Of a stretch of DNA of 64,000 bases, positions 32,755 to 46,339 are shown in pieces. Each line of letters opens with the position of its first letter. Positions within the stretch are counted from its first letter, which is position 1. Made by a program: the position numbers and the translations under genes. A model generated the notes under the pieces. That model worked only from the letters and a program-made list of their open reading frames with translations. It searched no databases and was not told where the DNA came from. This stretch comes from Strigamia acuminata (taxonomy: Eukaryota > Arthropoda > Chilopoda > Geophilomorpha > Linotaeniidae). The DNA lies in NCBI GenBank assembly GCA_949358305.1, contig OX442315.1, positions 37,722,427 through 37,786,426 of the forward strand, in the 5' to 3' direction.

Positions 32755-35700
32755 GAGAACAAAGAAGAAACTGAACGAACAAATCATTATTCACATATTA
32801 AAAAAAAAAAAAAAAAAACAACCAACTATAAAATGGCATGCAAACAACATTACCTGTCCAAATTGTTTTTTCTGCTGGCATAATCATGAATAACATTAAG
32901 TCAGTAGGAAACAAACTACTTCTGCGAAAAATTACAGATATAAATCCACCTGAAAAACAGGGAAAAAAACTCGATCCGACCCACGCCCGCACACAATACC
33001 GATTAGGCTTAAACACAGGCACCTGCAAATTCGATTTCGGCGGGCGTGCACGCAAGCACAGTCGAGGACACTGGAATGAGCTCTGTTCCAGCGTCCCCTA
33101 GGAAAAAACACCACTTGCTTGTCTGCAGAAACCAAATTTGAAGGTGCTTGTGCAGGGTGTCTGCTGTGATATAATATATCAGCCGGAAAAAAACAAGGCT
33201 TAGTATGAACAACTTATTGTTGATTCCAAAGTGGAATCAAAAGTGGAATTTAAACAACTCCGTCACTAAACGGCGCTGTTTCAATCAGCACCATCTGTTG
33301 TCACCGTCCAAACCAGCTTTTTTTTTGTTTTCTGCCAAAGAAAGAAAAAAATATGTGAAATAAAAAAATTTCTTTGCGTGAAATCAGGTGTGAAACAAGT
33401 AAACATGGAAATGCAGTAGACCCCGGATAAATGCATAAATGCATAGAATATATTTATATTGAATAAAAAGCCGTAATTGGCTTAAATTGCATGTTTGGCC
33501 AAAAACGGTAAACAAATGCGTGAACCGCCATTTACCCGGAAAAAACGTATCAATTTTTTTCTTTTTTTTAAGACACATATTGTGTACGTATTCTTGCGTT
33601 CGATGAACTGAGGATTCCGCCCAAAACAGACACCAGGCGAAGTCACTAAATTAGTGTCTGGAAAAAGTTTTAAGAAAAACACAAATAAACAATGAAAAAA
33701 ATAGAAAAATTGAATTGTGGTGACGAATTACAATTAATTTACATCCAGAACACTTTGAAATGGCATTAAGTTGTTATTTAACACCTGATTTCACTTGAAT
33801 AAATTTTTTTATTTCGCATATTTGTATTTCGCCAAAAATGAAATTTTTTGTGCATATTGTCTGCACATAAAATGAATTTCATTTTGCATTTCCATATTAG
33901 ACTAAGAAAACAAAGTAATTGATTAAAAAAAACAATAAATAAATAAATAAATCAACTGCTATTGGTTTGTTAATTCATTTTTCCCAAAAGACAAAACAAC
34001 CCAAAACGGGGTAATATGCCATGGCCGACAATGGCTGCCATCCTGCCAAGCTCCAAGCTTTCACAAAAGCCAGACACCAAAACCCAGGTACACGATACAA
34101 TATGATACATTGTTGTCTGCAAAGCGGCGAAGACAGAGCTCTGCCGCTAACGGAGCTGCCATCTGGCGGCAGTGACAGAACTAGCTATATTTATGCACCA
34201 AAACTTTCCCCCGGAAATAAGCAAATTAAAGCCCAATTCGGCTTTTGGTTCAAAATAAATATATTCTGCAGTGCTGGAAGGCGCCAGCGTATCTTTTTTG
34301 AAACCCCTAATTGTAAATCAAATTTCTACAATAAAAAAAACATTAGCACACAAATGACCACTGGGCCCTGAGATTTTAAGTCCCTTGGAGGCCAATGGCC
34401 CTAATGCAGACATTGAAGTCCACCCCCCTCATCGTTGTAATTGGAAAGTAGACCAATTATCCAAACGGGGTGGTTTGCCGTTTTCGACATTGGCTGCCAT
34501 CCTGCCGTCAGATAAACACTTTTGGTGATGACTCCAAGCTTTTTAAAACAGAAAACCAGCTTTTTTCCAACAAATTACACGATAATTTCTAGACCCCGGC
34601 TATTTCAGCGTAAAATCTGAAACCAAAATTCCGTTTTGAGACATAAATCGCCATTTACCCCTGGTGAATAAATAAATAAATAAATAAATAAATAATAATA
34701 AATAAATGCATTTTTGCCCCAAATTTCCACCCAGTTGATGAAAAATGGACTTGAATTTGCGGAAAAAAAACAGAAGTGAGCGTTTTGTTGCGCAACTAAT
34801 CCAGATTTTCCAGTAGTGAATTTGTCTCCAGTGTAGCCGGTCACCAGTCAAATGCTCATCGCTGCAAAAAAGGTTCCAGGGGTGAAATTGTCTCTAGTTT
34901 TCTTTTTTTCCATCCAAATCCTTTTTCCAAAATTTTGGGCCACAAAACCCTTAATTTTCCAGTCAAAAAGAGCAAAGTGTTCATCCGGCACTTTAGCTGT
35001 TTGCGCTAGTGGAAAGAGTGCCAAATTTAACCCAGAACGGCTAAAACCGTTTTTTTTTAAACACATTCCAATGGCCGTAGTGGCCCGACCAATCTATAGG
35101 CGCCCATGGTACTAATTAAAACAGCTCTGGCACTAGACGGCACTGTTTTAATGAGCGCCATCTGCTGGCGACGACAAAAGCAGCTTTTTTGTGTTTTCTG
35201 CCAAAGGAAGAAAAAAATATGTGAAATAAAATTTTTTCTTTGATTGAAATCATTCGAAGGGCACTTTGAAGTGGCATTAAGTTGTTATTTAACACCTGAT
35301 TTCACTGGAATAAATTACACTTGAATTTTTGTAAAAACATTAGCACACAAATGACCACTGGGCCCTGAGAGTCGAACCAGTCGAAAATGGGCCCAGGAAT
35401 CCTTTTTGGCAGCCGAATTTGGCTGAATTCACACTGTTGTCCAGATATAAGCCGTTTTCACTTATATCTGGGCAACGGTGCAAACTGTGCACCTTTTGCT
35501 CGCACAAATGGATTTCCCAGCAAGTTAAACTGTTTGTGCCTTTTTCAATGAGGGAAAAAAAGCCCTTCCCTTCCCGAAAGAGCACTTTGGCACCCAAAAA
35601 TGTATTCCTTGATCGAAAAAAGCGCCAAAAAACAAAAAAAAATGTTTTTGCACCTAACCTAACCTAACCTAACCTAACCGAAGTTAAAGTTAGGCCTAAC

Positions 35701-36049
35701 AAAGCCGTTATTCCCGAGTGTAATGGTGCAGTTACTCTTAAGTATAAGATAAATCTCTATTTCTCCAGAATAAAAAAAAAGTCCTAAGAATGAAGAAATA
35801 TGTTTTTCCAGAAAAAGAAATGTTACTTAAGAATAAGAAATATGTTACTTAAGAATAAGAAATATGTTTCTTAAGAATAAGAAATATGTTACTTAAGAAT
35901 AAGAAATATGTTACTTAAGAATAAGAAATATGTTTCTTAAGAATAACAAACTTAGTTCTTAATAATAAAAAATAATTTTCTCCAGAATTTTATAATTTAT
36001 TGCTGAAGAATGAGGAACATGTTTCTCCAACCCAAGCAACCATACTCAC

Positions 36050-36724
36050 CATGATGACGTCACACGTGCAGTACACAACCGTACACGGCAGTTTGGGCAA
36101 GCTCAAATGCCTAGGAAAAATAAAAAAATCAAAACTCGCATTAAAAATCGGCAAAAATCATGAAAAATTATCAACAAAAAAACCCCCAAGCAACCATACT
36201 CACCATGATGACGTCACACGTGCAGTACACGGCCGTACACGGCCGTTTGGGCAAGCTCAAATGCCTAGGAAAAATAAAAAAATCAAAACTCGCATTAAAA
36301 ATCGGCAAAAATCATGAAAAATTATCAACAAAAAAACCCCCAAGCAACCATACTCACCATGATGACGTCACACGTGCAGTACACGGCCGTACACGGCCGT
36401 TTGGGCAAGCTCAAATGCCTAGGAAAAATAAAAAAATCAAAACTCGCATTAAAAATCGGCAAAAATCATGAAAAATTATCAACAAAAAAATCCCCAAGCA
36501 ACCATACTCACCATGATGACGTCACACGTGCAGTACACGGCCGTACACGGCCGTTTGGGCAAGCTCAAATGCCTAGGAAAAATAAAAAAATCAAAACTCG
36601 CATTAAAAATCGGCAAAAATCATGAAAAATTATCAACAAAAAAATCCCCAAGCAACCATACTCACCATGATGACGTCACACGTGCAGTACACGGCCGTAC
36701 GGCCGTTTGGGCAAGCTCAAATGC
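36050..36724 (-). other. Tandem array of splice-bounded 61-nt modules, copy C
   Basis: Identical to 9606-10280, with five modules at +26444. Confidence 0.75.
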
Positions 36725-37136
36725 CTAGGAAAAATAAAAAAATCAAAACTCGCATTAAAAATCGGCAAAAATCATGAAAAATATATTATATATAGTATAT
36801 TAGAAGCATGAAAGAAAATTTAACAATCTAAATATAAAAATATGAAAATAATGAAAATTATTTAAAAAAGGCTTCATGATCTAATGATCGAAGGGATTGA
36901 CCATTTCGGCGTGCATATAAACTAATGGAGAAAAAAGGTCTAATGTCCGCAGCAGGCAGCTGTTTTTGTCGCCAACACACCTTTCATTGGATGGCGTGAT
37001 CCATTAGCTCTCGTCATTCATTAGCTTAGTGGACTAATGGTCGTATTTAATCGCTATTTCGGCGTGCGAATGAGCTCGGTGAATTGCTATTCCGGCGTGC
37101 AAACGAGCCTGGTTTGCCATTACTTCACCATCGTTA

Positions 37137-38195
37137 ATCGATCCACCGAGCTCATTCGCACGCCGAAATAGCAACCCAAAACGATTATTAGTTCTGCAGG
37201 CACTTTTCATTGGTTTTGCGGTATACTGTTGGTGTGATTCATTAAGTTGGTGGTCTAATCGATCCACCGAGCTCATTCGCACGCCGAAATAGCAACCCAA
37301 AACGATTATTAGTTCTGCAGGCACTTTTCATTGGTTTTGCGGTATACTGTTGGTGTGATTCATTAAGTTGGTGGTCTAATCGATCCACCGAGCTCATTCG
37401 CACGCCGAAATAGCAACCCAAAACGATTATTAGTTCTGCAGGCACTTTTCATTGGTTTTGCGGTATACTGTTGGTGTGATTCATTAAGTTGGTGGTCTAA
37501 TCGATCCACCGAGCTCATTCGCACGCCGAAATAGCAACCCAAAACGATTATTAGTTCTGCAGGCACTTTTCATTGGTTTTGCGGTATACTGTTGGTGTGA
37601 TTCATTAAGTTGGTGGTCTAATCGATCCACCGAGCTCATTCGCACGCCGAAATAGCAACCCAAAACGATTATTAGTTCTGCAGGCACTTTTCATTGGTTT
37701 TGCGGTATACTGTTGGTGTGATTCATTAAGTTGGTGGTCTAATCGATCCACCGAGCTCATTCGCACGCCGAAATAGCAACCCAAAACGATTATTAGTTCT
37801 GCAGGCACTTTTCATTGGTTTTGCGGTATACTGTTGGTGTGATTCATTAAGTTGGTGGTCTAATCGATCCACCGAGCTCATTCGCACGCCGAAATAGCAA
37901 CCCAAAACGATTATTAGTTCTGCAGGCACTTTTCATTGGTTTTGCGGTATACTGTTGGTGTGATTCATTAAGTTGGTGGTCTAATCGATCCACCGAGCTC
38001 ATTCGCACGCCGAAATAGCAACCCAAAACGATTATTAGTTCTGCAGGCACTTTTCATTGGTTTTGCGGTATACTGTTGGTGTGATTCATTAAGTTGGTGG
38101 TCTAATCGATCCACCGAGCTCATTCGCACGCCGAAATAGCAACCCAAAACGATTATTAGTTCTGCAGGCACTTTTCATTGGTTTTGCTGTATAAT
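37137..38195. repeat. 121-bp satellite array, copy C (eight full monomers plus a partial)
   Basis: Three more monomers than in copies A and B. These account exactly for the 363-bp greater length of macrosatellite copy C. Confidence 0.92.
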
Positions 38196-39331
38196 GGGAA
38201 TTATTCCCAAAGAAATTTCCTACAAATCTCTGTCTGACAGTTTCATTAGAAGCAAAACTAGTGTGTTTTGAAATGCTTTTTTCATTTGATTTTGTGCCAA
38301 TTTCATAATAATAATAATAAAATGTCATTTTAAAACACATTTCTTCCTTAAATTCCCACAAAAACAAACGAAAATTGCATTTTTAATCACAATTTGCCGA
38401 TAAATTGTGTTAAAATCAATATTTTAACACAATTTTTGCACTAAATCGCATCTACAATTGACACAAACACATCCAAAATTGACAAAATTGACAAAAAGAA
38501 TAAAAGAAAAACGGGTGACTGCACCAAACATCATCCAAAATAAATCACCCAAAAAAACCTGCTTACCTTGATGTCCTGCATGGCCTTAGTGCAGACCACG
38601 ACTGTCCGCAGCCAAAAACACCTAGAAAAACAAAAGAAAAATAAGAAAATTGCCGAAATACACGCAATTTCCCAACGTTCATAAAATAATTAATTTAAAA
38701 ACCTTTCTGTACCCACTCCAGCCCTGGCAAAAATTCTTACATATTAATCTATCACTCCTCAGAACCATATGGAACCAAGAGCGAGGTCTGAGGGCCGCTT
38801 AAGACGAAAAACACCTGAAAAACAGAGAAAGGAAATTAAAAATGGTGCAAAAATCGTGCAAAAATCATACAAAAAAGCATTAATGCAAAATGCAAATAAA
38901 ATTCGAATTATTAAACAAACCTACCTTGCCTGAATAAAAAAAAACAAAAAAAAAAAAAAACAACCACTGGCTACTGATTTCGCGGCGATAGCCGCGATAT
39001 CGATAAAACAAAAGAAAAACAAAAACAAAAGAAATGCATTAAACAAACTTTAAACCAAACCAACCTTCCTTAATTCACACTCACCTTACTGTAAATATGG
39101 GGCACTCACAGGCCTAGGAGGACAAGAACCTAGAATGATAAGAAAAAAACACAAAGAACCGATTCCTTGTCAAAAAAATAAAGAAAAAAAAAAAGAAATA
39201 CTTATCGTTCACTAGAGCCTTCAACTCTGAAGACGTATCCACCCGCCATTCCTACCTATAAAAACAACAAAAAAATAAGCCACTATCATTAAAAATTAAA
39301 CAAAAAAGCCACTTCAAACATGAAATGCCAC

Positions 39332-39376
<45 letters not shown>

Positions 39377-42300
39377 CTGAAAAAGAATTAGTAACTTAAA
39401 AATTATTATAAAAATTGTTTTATTTTAAAACAAATTAGGTTAAACACATTAAGCTTTGCCTGTGGTTCCGTTGACGAGCCGGGAAATCCTTAAGAAACCC
39501 GAAAGACCGAATCGTTTAATTCGTTTACTCGCCACTAGATGTCAGACAAATAAGAATCCAAACATAATTTCCGAAACACACTGTTGAAAATTGGCAACAA
39601 TTTCAATCATGTTGTGAATTGATTTTGTGAAAAGAAATATATTAATAAAATATTAACATCCTTGAATGTTGATTAGTAACTGTGTCTGCTTGCAGTAGAA
39701 ATGTCATGGTCACTTTATCACGAATATCAATATTTACTCCACATTTTCAAAAGCACTGTCAACACTCGGTGGCATGCAGCAAAAAAACACAAAGTTTATT
39801 GATTGTACATTGTCAAAAGCACTGCCTCCACTCGGTTGGTGGATCTATAGTGAAATACAATTCAGACTTGATCATTAGTTCGTGCAGTGTGCTAGATATA
39901 GGTGAATCTGAAACCTAAATACATGACTGAGTCTGACATCTGACCTCAGATAAAAGTTTCCAGATCCTAATAAGTCCCTGATGGGCACTGACTGCACTGG
40001 TTTTTATCCAAATCAAAAAACTTTCCTGCAGAACAAGACACTGCCAAAACAATTTTAATTGATAAAATTAATAAAAAAAATAAATAATCAATTAATTCAA
40101 AGGTAAAGTTTTGCATTTTCCATGCAAATATATCTGTCCATCAGGGCATACTGTATCATTAGATGATGGAAAATGAAACGAAAATGAATAAAAACTGAAA
40201 AAAAAAGATGAAAAATGAAAAAAAACGTCAAAAACAAATTTTAAAAAAAAACAATTTACCTTCTACAATGTCCTGTGTGGCTATACCGCAGTCGGGGGTC
40301 GTCCACGGGCCTTTGGTCGGTCAAAGATGCCTGGAAAATAAAAGAAAAATGAATAAAGACATCAAAAATTAAAAGAAAAAAAAAAACCGAAAACAAAAAC
40401 GTCCAAATCAAATTTCAAAATATTCCGTTCATCATCTACGATGTCCCGCCCCCTCTCCCTCCCCCTCCCCTCTCCGCCCCCCTCTCCCCCCTCCCCTCCC
40501 CGCCCCCTCTCCCCCCTCCCCTCCCCGCCCCCTCTCCCCCCCCTCCCCTCCCCGCCCCCTCTCCCCCCTCCCCCTCCCCGCCAATGGCGGTGGCAAAGTT
40601 GGGGCCACCAACAGAAACAGAAATAATGAGGAAATAATGAGGAAATAATGAGAAAATAATGTGGAAATAATGAGGAAATAATGAGGAAATAATGAGAAAA
40701 TGCCTACCCAAAGCCAAGAAATACCGTCTTGGAAACAGAAATGAGGAAATAATGAGGAAATAATGAGGAAATAATGAGGAAATAATGAGGAAATAATGAG
40801 GAAATAATGAGAAAATGCCTACCCAAAGCCAAGAAATACCGTCTTGGAAACAGAAATGAGGAAATAATGAGGAAATAATAAGGGAAGGCTTTCCAAAATT
40901 GCCGTCCTGAAAACAGAAATAAATGCCTTTCCAAAGGAAATGCCTTCTTGTCCAGTTGGGCGGAATCCAGAAACAACCAAAAAGCTGTGCTTTGCCTGCA
41001 AAAATGTTAACCCTACTAAAAAAACAAATCCAGTTGGCCCGGAAACGCTCTTCCGCAACCAACCAGCAGCGAGCAGCGGATTTGCCGCCTGTCATTTGCC
41101 CATCTCTCACCCCCAAATCCGCCGACTATATTATAAATATTAAATGCATCCTCGGATTTGGGGACGCGCCTGGGTTGGCTGTGGAGCGGTTGAGTCCGGT
41201 CTAAATCTGTTCTCCATGCACGCCATTGGCTGAAAAACAGATCTAGACCGGACTTAACCGCTCCATAGCCAATGGCGTGCATGGAGAACAGATTTAGACC
41301 GGACTCAACCGCTCTATAGCCAATCCGGGCCCAGGAACCGGATTTGCATGGATCGGTCGTGTTCGGTCTGGATTTGCTCTTCAGCCAACGACGTGCATGG
41401 AGGGCAGATCCAGAGCGAACACGACCGCTCCATAGCCAATCCGGGCCCAGAAACCGGATTTTCGCGTGCAATTTTGGTCTGGGATAAACGGCATCAGGGG
41501 GCGTGCGTGTTGCTTGTAATTTTCCCAAAGAGGGCGCCACTTACGATGGTAATGGCGCCCATGTGTTGGGGAAAATTTATTACCGTTGTTTGCACCTGGC
41601 CCAGAACACATGCATGGACAGGAGTGAATAAATGAAAAAGCATCCAAGGTTTTTGATTCTCCCCCAGAAATTGTAATAATTTGGGTCCGCCCAATGTTTG
41701 GATGCACCCAGGCGTGTATGTGTACGTGGACACAGTGTAATAAATATGCATTTGCTTTTTGAATATTTCATATTTTTTAAATTTTATTTCCACCAAATTT
41801 TCAACAAATTTATTTAATCACATTTGTGTATAGTAAACTCCAATTAAATTTACACATGACGCAAATGCATTTTGGGGCTCCTGACACAGTGCTTGGGACA
41901 GCTCGTTTTTGGCACAGTGGTCCAGTGGTCCATGAATGAATCAATAAATGACAAAACAAAGCAATATTTATTTGTAATAAGACATAGTCCAATTCGTCCA
42001 CTTCCGGAAAAACCCTTGTTCTACCTGGCTGTGTTGGGTAGATCTGCCTTGGACATGAACACAGAGCAACGGACTGGCCAGACCCATTGCTCGATGCTCG
42101 TGTCCAAAGCGGAACTTTGTCCTAACCCAAACCAGGTAGAACTTCGAATGTTGCTCAGACTTGGCTGCTGGATGCTGGAGAACAAAACAGATGTGCGCTT
42201 CCAAAGAAGCCATCCTCACAGAGACGAGAGGCGAGGACCCAAAATGGCGGAAAATGGCTTAAAACAAGACCCAAAAAAATAAAACATATAAATCAAATGT

Positions 42301-42518
42301 GTGCACTAAAAACTCACCTGTAGAAATCTGCGTACCGATAAAAATCTTTTTTTTTCAGCTAGCTTAGTCAAACACAAATCAGCATTGATCGTTATTTCCG
42401 CGCCAATGTGTGCGGCCAAGTGTCACTTGGCCGTGCATAAAAGAGGATAGTGAGTGGTGGCTGTGACAATGCTCGGCTGCGTATAACAATGTAGAGCGCC
42501 TCGGTCGTGCCGTTCACA

Positions 42519-45500
42519 TCAATTTACGCGCCACAGTTGGCTGGGCAGAAAGGGGAAGCGCCTTTTATCATAGGTCCAACTTCGCTCGACAAACAGACTC
42601 AATGCCGAAATGCGAAAAACATTGCTGTCTGAAAAAACAAGAAAATAAGCCAAAGCAGATCTGGCAATCGCTGGACCGAATGTATTCCAATCCCGGAACT
42701 TCATCGTCGAGAGTGCAGCCGCAAGAAAATACGTGAATGTTCCTCTGCGGTTTGCCGTCGTCGCAAACGCGCACCTCGCACACCTCTGACTGTGAATGTT
42801 TACGACAAATGTTTTTACAACAAACATTCCCACCAATTGTATTCTGGTTTGCCCACAGCATTGGTGCGCCCGTTTCCTGGTGCACAAAAACAAAACAAAT
42901 TCATAAGCACTCCCAAAATAAAAAAAAAACAAAAAACCCATCTCACCTCTCAATGTCGCCACAGTCCGGGGCAGTCGGGGGTTGTCCAGGGGCCAAATGG
43001 CGAGCACGCCACGAAATCTGACGAATCGAATAATAACAATAATTAATTACTTAATTACTAATTTACTTAAATAACTAACAAATTTCTGAGAACTTGAGGA
43101 ATAAATCACCGTGTATTCGTAGGCGGTGGAAAAAACGATGAATTCTCCGTGGCGCAACCCGTTCTTTTCCAAAAATATCACCTGATGTTTGTCCGGCAAT
43201 CGCTGAACCGAAGCTACGACGCTGCTGTTTGGTTTACAGCTCAAGTATTCCAGCTCGTGTATTCCAATCCCGGAACGCCCTTGTCAGAACACACGAGAGT
43301 GCAGCCGCAACGAAATACGTAAATATTCCTCCGACCCGATTCGGAAATAGCGCTCACGGCAAACAACTGTCCGTCGCCGCGTCAACTCAACCGCAGTTTG
43401 CCGTCGTCGACGTGCACCTCGCACGCCTCTGACTGTAAATGTTTACGACAAATGTTTTTACAACAAACACTCCCACCAATTGTATTCTGGTTTGCCCACA
43501 GCATTGGTGCGCTCGTTTCCTTTTGCATCCCATCCTCGGAAAACACCGCCACTTTCCCTGCGCAAAAATTGTTTCACACTTCTGCCGACAATGCGCAGCC
43601 GAGCTCTCACTGTGCATTGAGGCGGGAATGTGTAACAATGGCTTCGCAGGGTCGAAGAGCAAACTTGGCGGTTCCAGATTAACGCCCACAGTCGGCGAAA
43701 CGCGTGCTAAATTTAAAGAAAACTTCAATAAAGGAATTGTAAACGGGAATACCACAAAAACACAAAAAAAAAAATATATATATACCTAGTCGATCCAATT
43801 CATACTGAAGTTTCAACGAAGATCCGTGCAAGCGAAACTGCATCAACGAGGACGAACCGTCGAGATTGCCGACGCTCACGACCGAATCTGGACTCAGACA
43901 AAGCCAATGGCGCCAATTCAACAGAAGGGAAAACTGTTCAGCTTCCGCTTTGGGCAAATCTAATCTGAATTGAGAGATTCATCCAACTGATAAACAAAAA
44001 AAAAAGAAATATACAGTAGATCGATCTTACACGTAAACAGCCGCAACGCGACGTGAAGCGAGTCGGCAATTGAATCCTCCCGAGCCGCGGCCAACGAACC
44101 TTCTACACCCGCTCCTGACACAACGACCATCCGTTTGTCGGCGCAACTATCATTGGACGGGACGGCGTTGCCAATAATTTATCTGCGAGAAACAAAAAAA
44201 AAAGAGATCAAGAAACAAAACAAACATTTTAACGCACTGGAGTCGATGACGGCGACGAGAGCGTCGTCAACATCAGCCGAATCAATGCTGCGGTTCGTCA
44301 CCACACATAGCAAACGAATCTGCCCGCGCCGAAATCGTCGGAAAACAGCGGCACTTCCCGCGTGATGCAGTGATATTCATTCGACGTTGACGCCGATGTA
44401 GGTCATCGCATTTCCCACGATTTAAAACACCCCAAATTTAATAAAATCCTCAAAATTCCAGCAGAATACCAAAGAAACTCAACAAAATGCAACGAAACTC
44501 AACAAAATGTTTGGGACTATTCATGCCAATTACACAAAACTCCAAGTTTCTCGGCTGAAATACCTCCGTCACAGTTTGGCTAGAAAATAAAATAAAATAA
44601 TTATTAATTAGTTTTAAACAATGAAATGAAATGAATCAGCAGCTTTTTTGAGTTGCCATACAGATTCCCTGCCCCTGAAAAAAGTCGCAAATGGGTAAAA
44701 ATTGAGCCCAAAAAGGGAAAAAACGTGCTTGAACCAAATTATATATGATGGCAACACACCCGCACAGGCAGCAGCTGATTTGGTTGCGACAGCCAGGAAC
44801 GTGGTTTTTTAGTAGAGCGTCGAGGCGTCAAACGATCTTTGATGGAGAAATCCAAAGTCTGCTTCAAATACCAGTGGTGATTGTTCGTCAAACAACTGTC
44901 CGTCGTGGCTTTCATCATTTCCCTACTATACGTGCAGTCGCTTGCTCTCTCTAAGAACATGGTCACATACAGGTCGTTTTGTCCCGGATTTAACGCCAAC
45001 ATGGTCATTCTTTCCTCCACTTACTGCGTCTTTTACCTTGAATGCAGAGAAAAATTAAAACAAACAAAAATCAAAATTTGTTAATCCCATGTAAAGCGGA
45101 GAAATACAGTATTAAAATTTTTCAAAACCAAAAAATGCGATATTTGTTCTTTTTTCGGGAAAAAAAACCAATTTTTGTTTTTCTTTCTTACCAAAATTCA
45201 CTTTTTTCAATTTATGCCACTTTTTTTCGGTCCAAATTCGGCCCAACTCTTACCAAACCCCACAACAAACACCCCAAATATTTATCTATTAACCGGTGGT
45301 TGTCTCATGAGTGAAGTATGATGGCAGTTTGATGTCGATCGAGGAATAAACTCTTTTGCCTGATGCGAAGCTGAAGCTGAACAAACTGAAGCTGATGATT
45401 TCTTTTCAGGCACTGGACCGTCCTGCGGCGCACTGTCATTGACAGACTCGGACACAGAGCGCAAAATGTCCTCTGACGGACCTACGGCGAAAACAAAAAC

Positions 45501-46339
45501 AAAAAACAAAACATCAAACAACAGAAACTTAAACCAAATCTTACTACCTCGCCCGGAAGTTGTGTTCCAACCCAACGGTTTCTGCAAATTCAAGACAACT
45601 GTCTCTCGGAACGGTCTGAAATGACAACATCTACTCGACTCGAGGCCACGCTGAACTATTAACATCCAGACTAGCGCCGCTAACATACATTCGTTCTACG
45701 TATTTTAAATTGGGAAAAAACGCCAATCCGGAGACATCTTCAACACTGTTTGTTGAAACAGACACGATGGAATAAGTGCGCAATGTTTGGTTTGTATTAA
45801 TTCAGAAAACACTTCGTGCTACCTATTTTGTTCAAACGATTGTCAAACGGGCACTTGGTCGAGAAGAAACAAACACGTTTCAGTTGGCGCGCACTCCTGC
45901 CGACATGCACAATATCTCCAGGTAATACTTCGAGTCGGGACAGGTAAATTTAATAAAAACCCTAAATTTCTAGCTGGGAAAAAAGGCTAGAAAATAAAAT
46001 TAAATAATGAAATGAATTGATTCAGCAGCTATTTGGAGTTGACAAACAGATTCGCGACAGGCAGGGAAGCCCCCCCCGCCTCCTTAAAAAAGTCGCAAAT
46101 GAGTAAAAATCGCCCAAATCGTCGGGAAACACCGCCACTTCCCCTGCACGGAAATTGTTACACACTTCTGCCGACAATACACAGCCAGGCCATCACTGTG
46201 CATGGAGGAGGAAATGTGAAACAATCACCTCGCAGGGGCAAAGAGCGAACTTGGCGGATCCAGATTAATTCCCACAGTCGGCACAACAACGGCGAAACGC
46301 GTGCTCCTCTCACTTTGACCACAACGGCTGTTCACAGCT
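42519..46339 (-). pseudogene. ELP1-like pseudogene fragments, copy D
   Basis: Same fragments as 2490-6310, shifted by 40029, with identical lesions. Confidence 0.65.

Larger units (their letters stand above)
26685..40269. repeat. Macrosatellite unit, copy C (13,585 bp, expanded)
   Basis: This copy matches A and B but is 363 bp longer. The whole difference is three extra copies of the 121-bp satellite monomer (array at 37137-38195, eight full copies instead of five). Features before the array sit at +26444 relative to copy A and those after it at +26807. The change is an exact multiple of the monomer, as expected from unequal exchange or slippage within the satellite. Confidence 0.95.
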
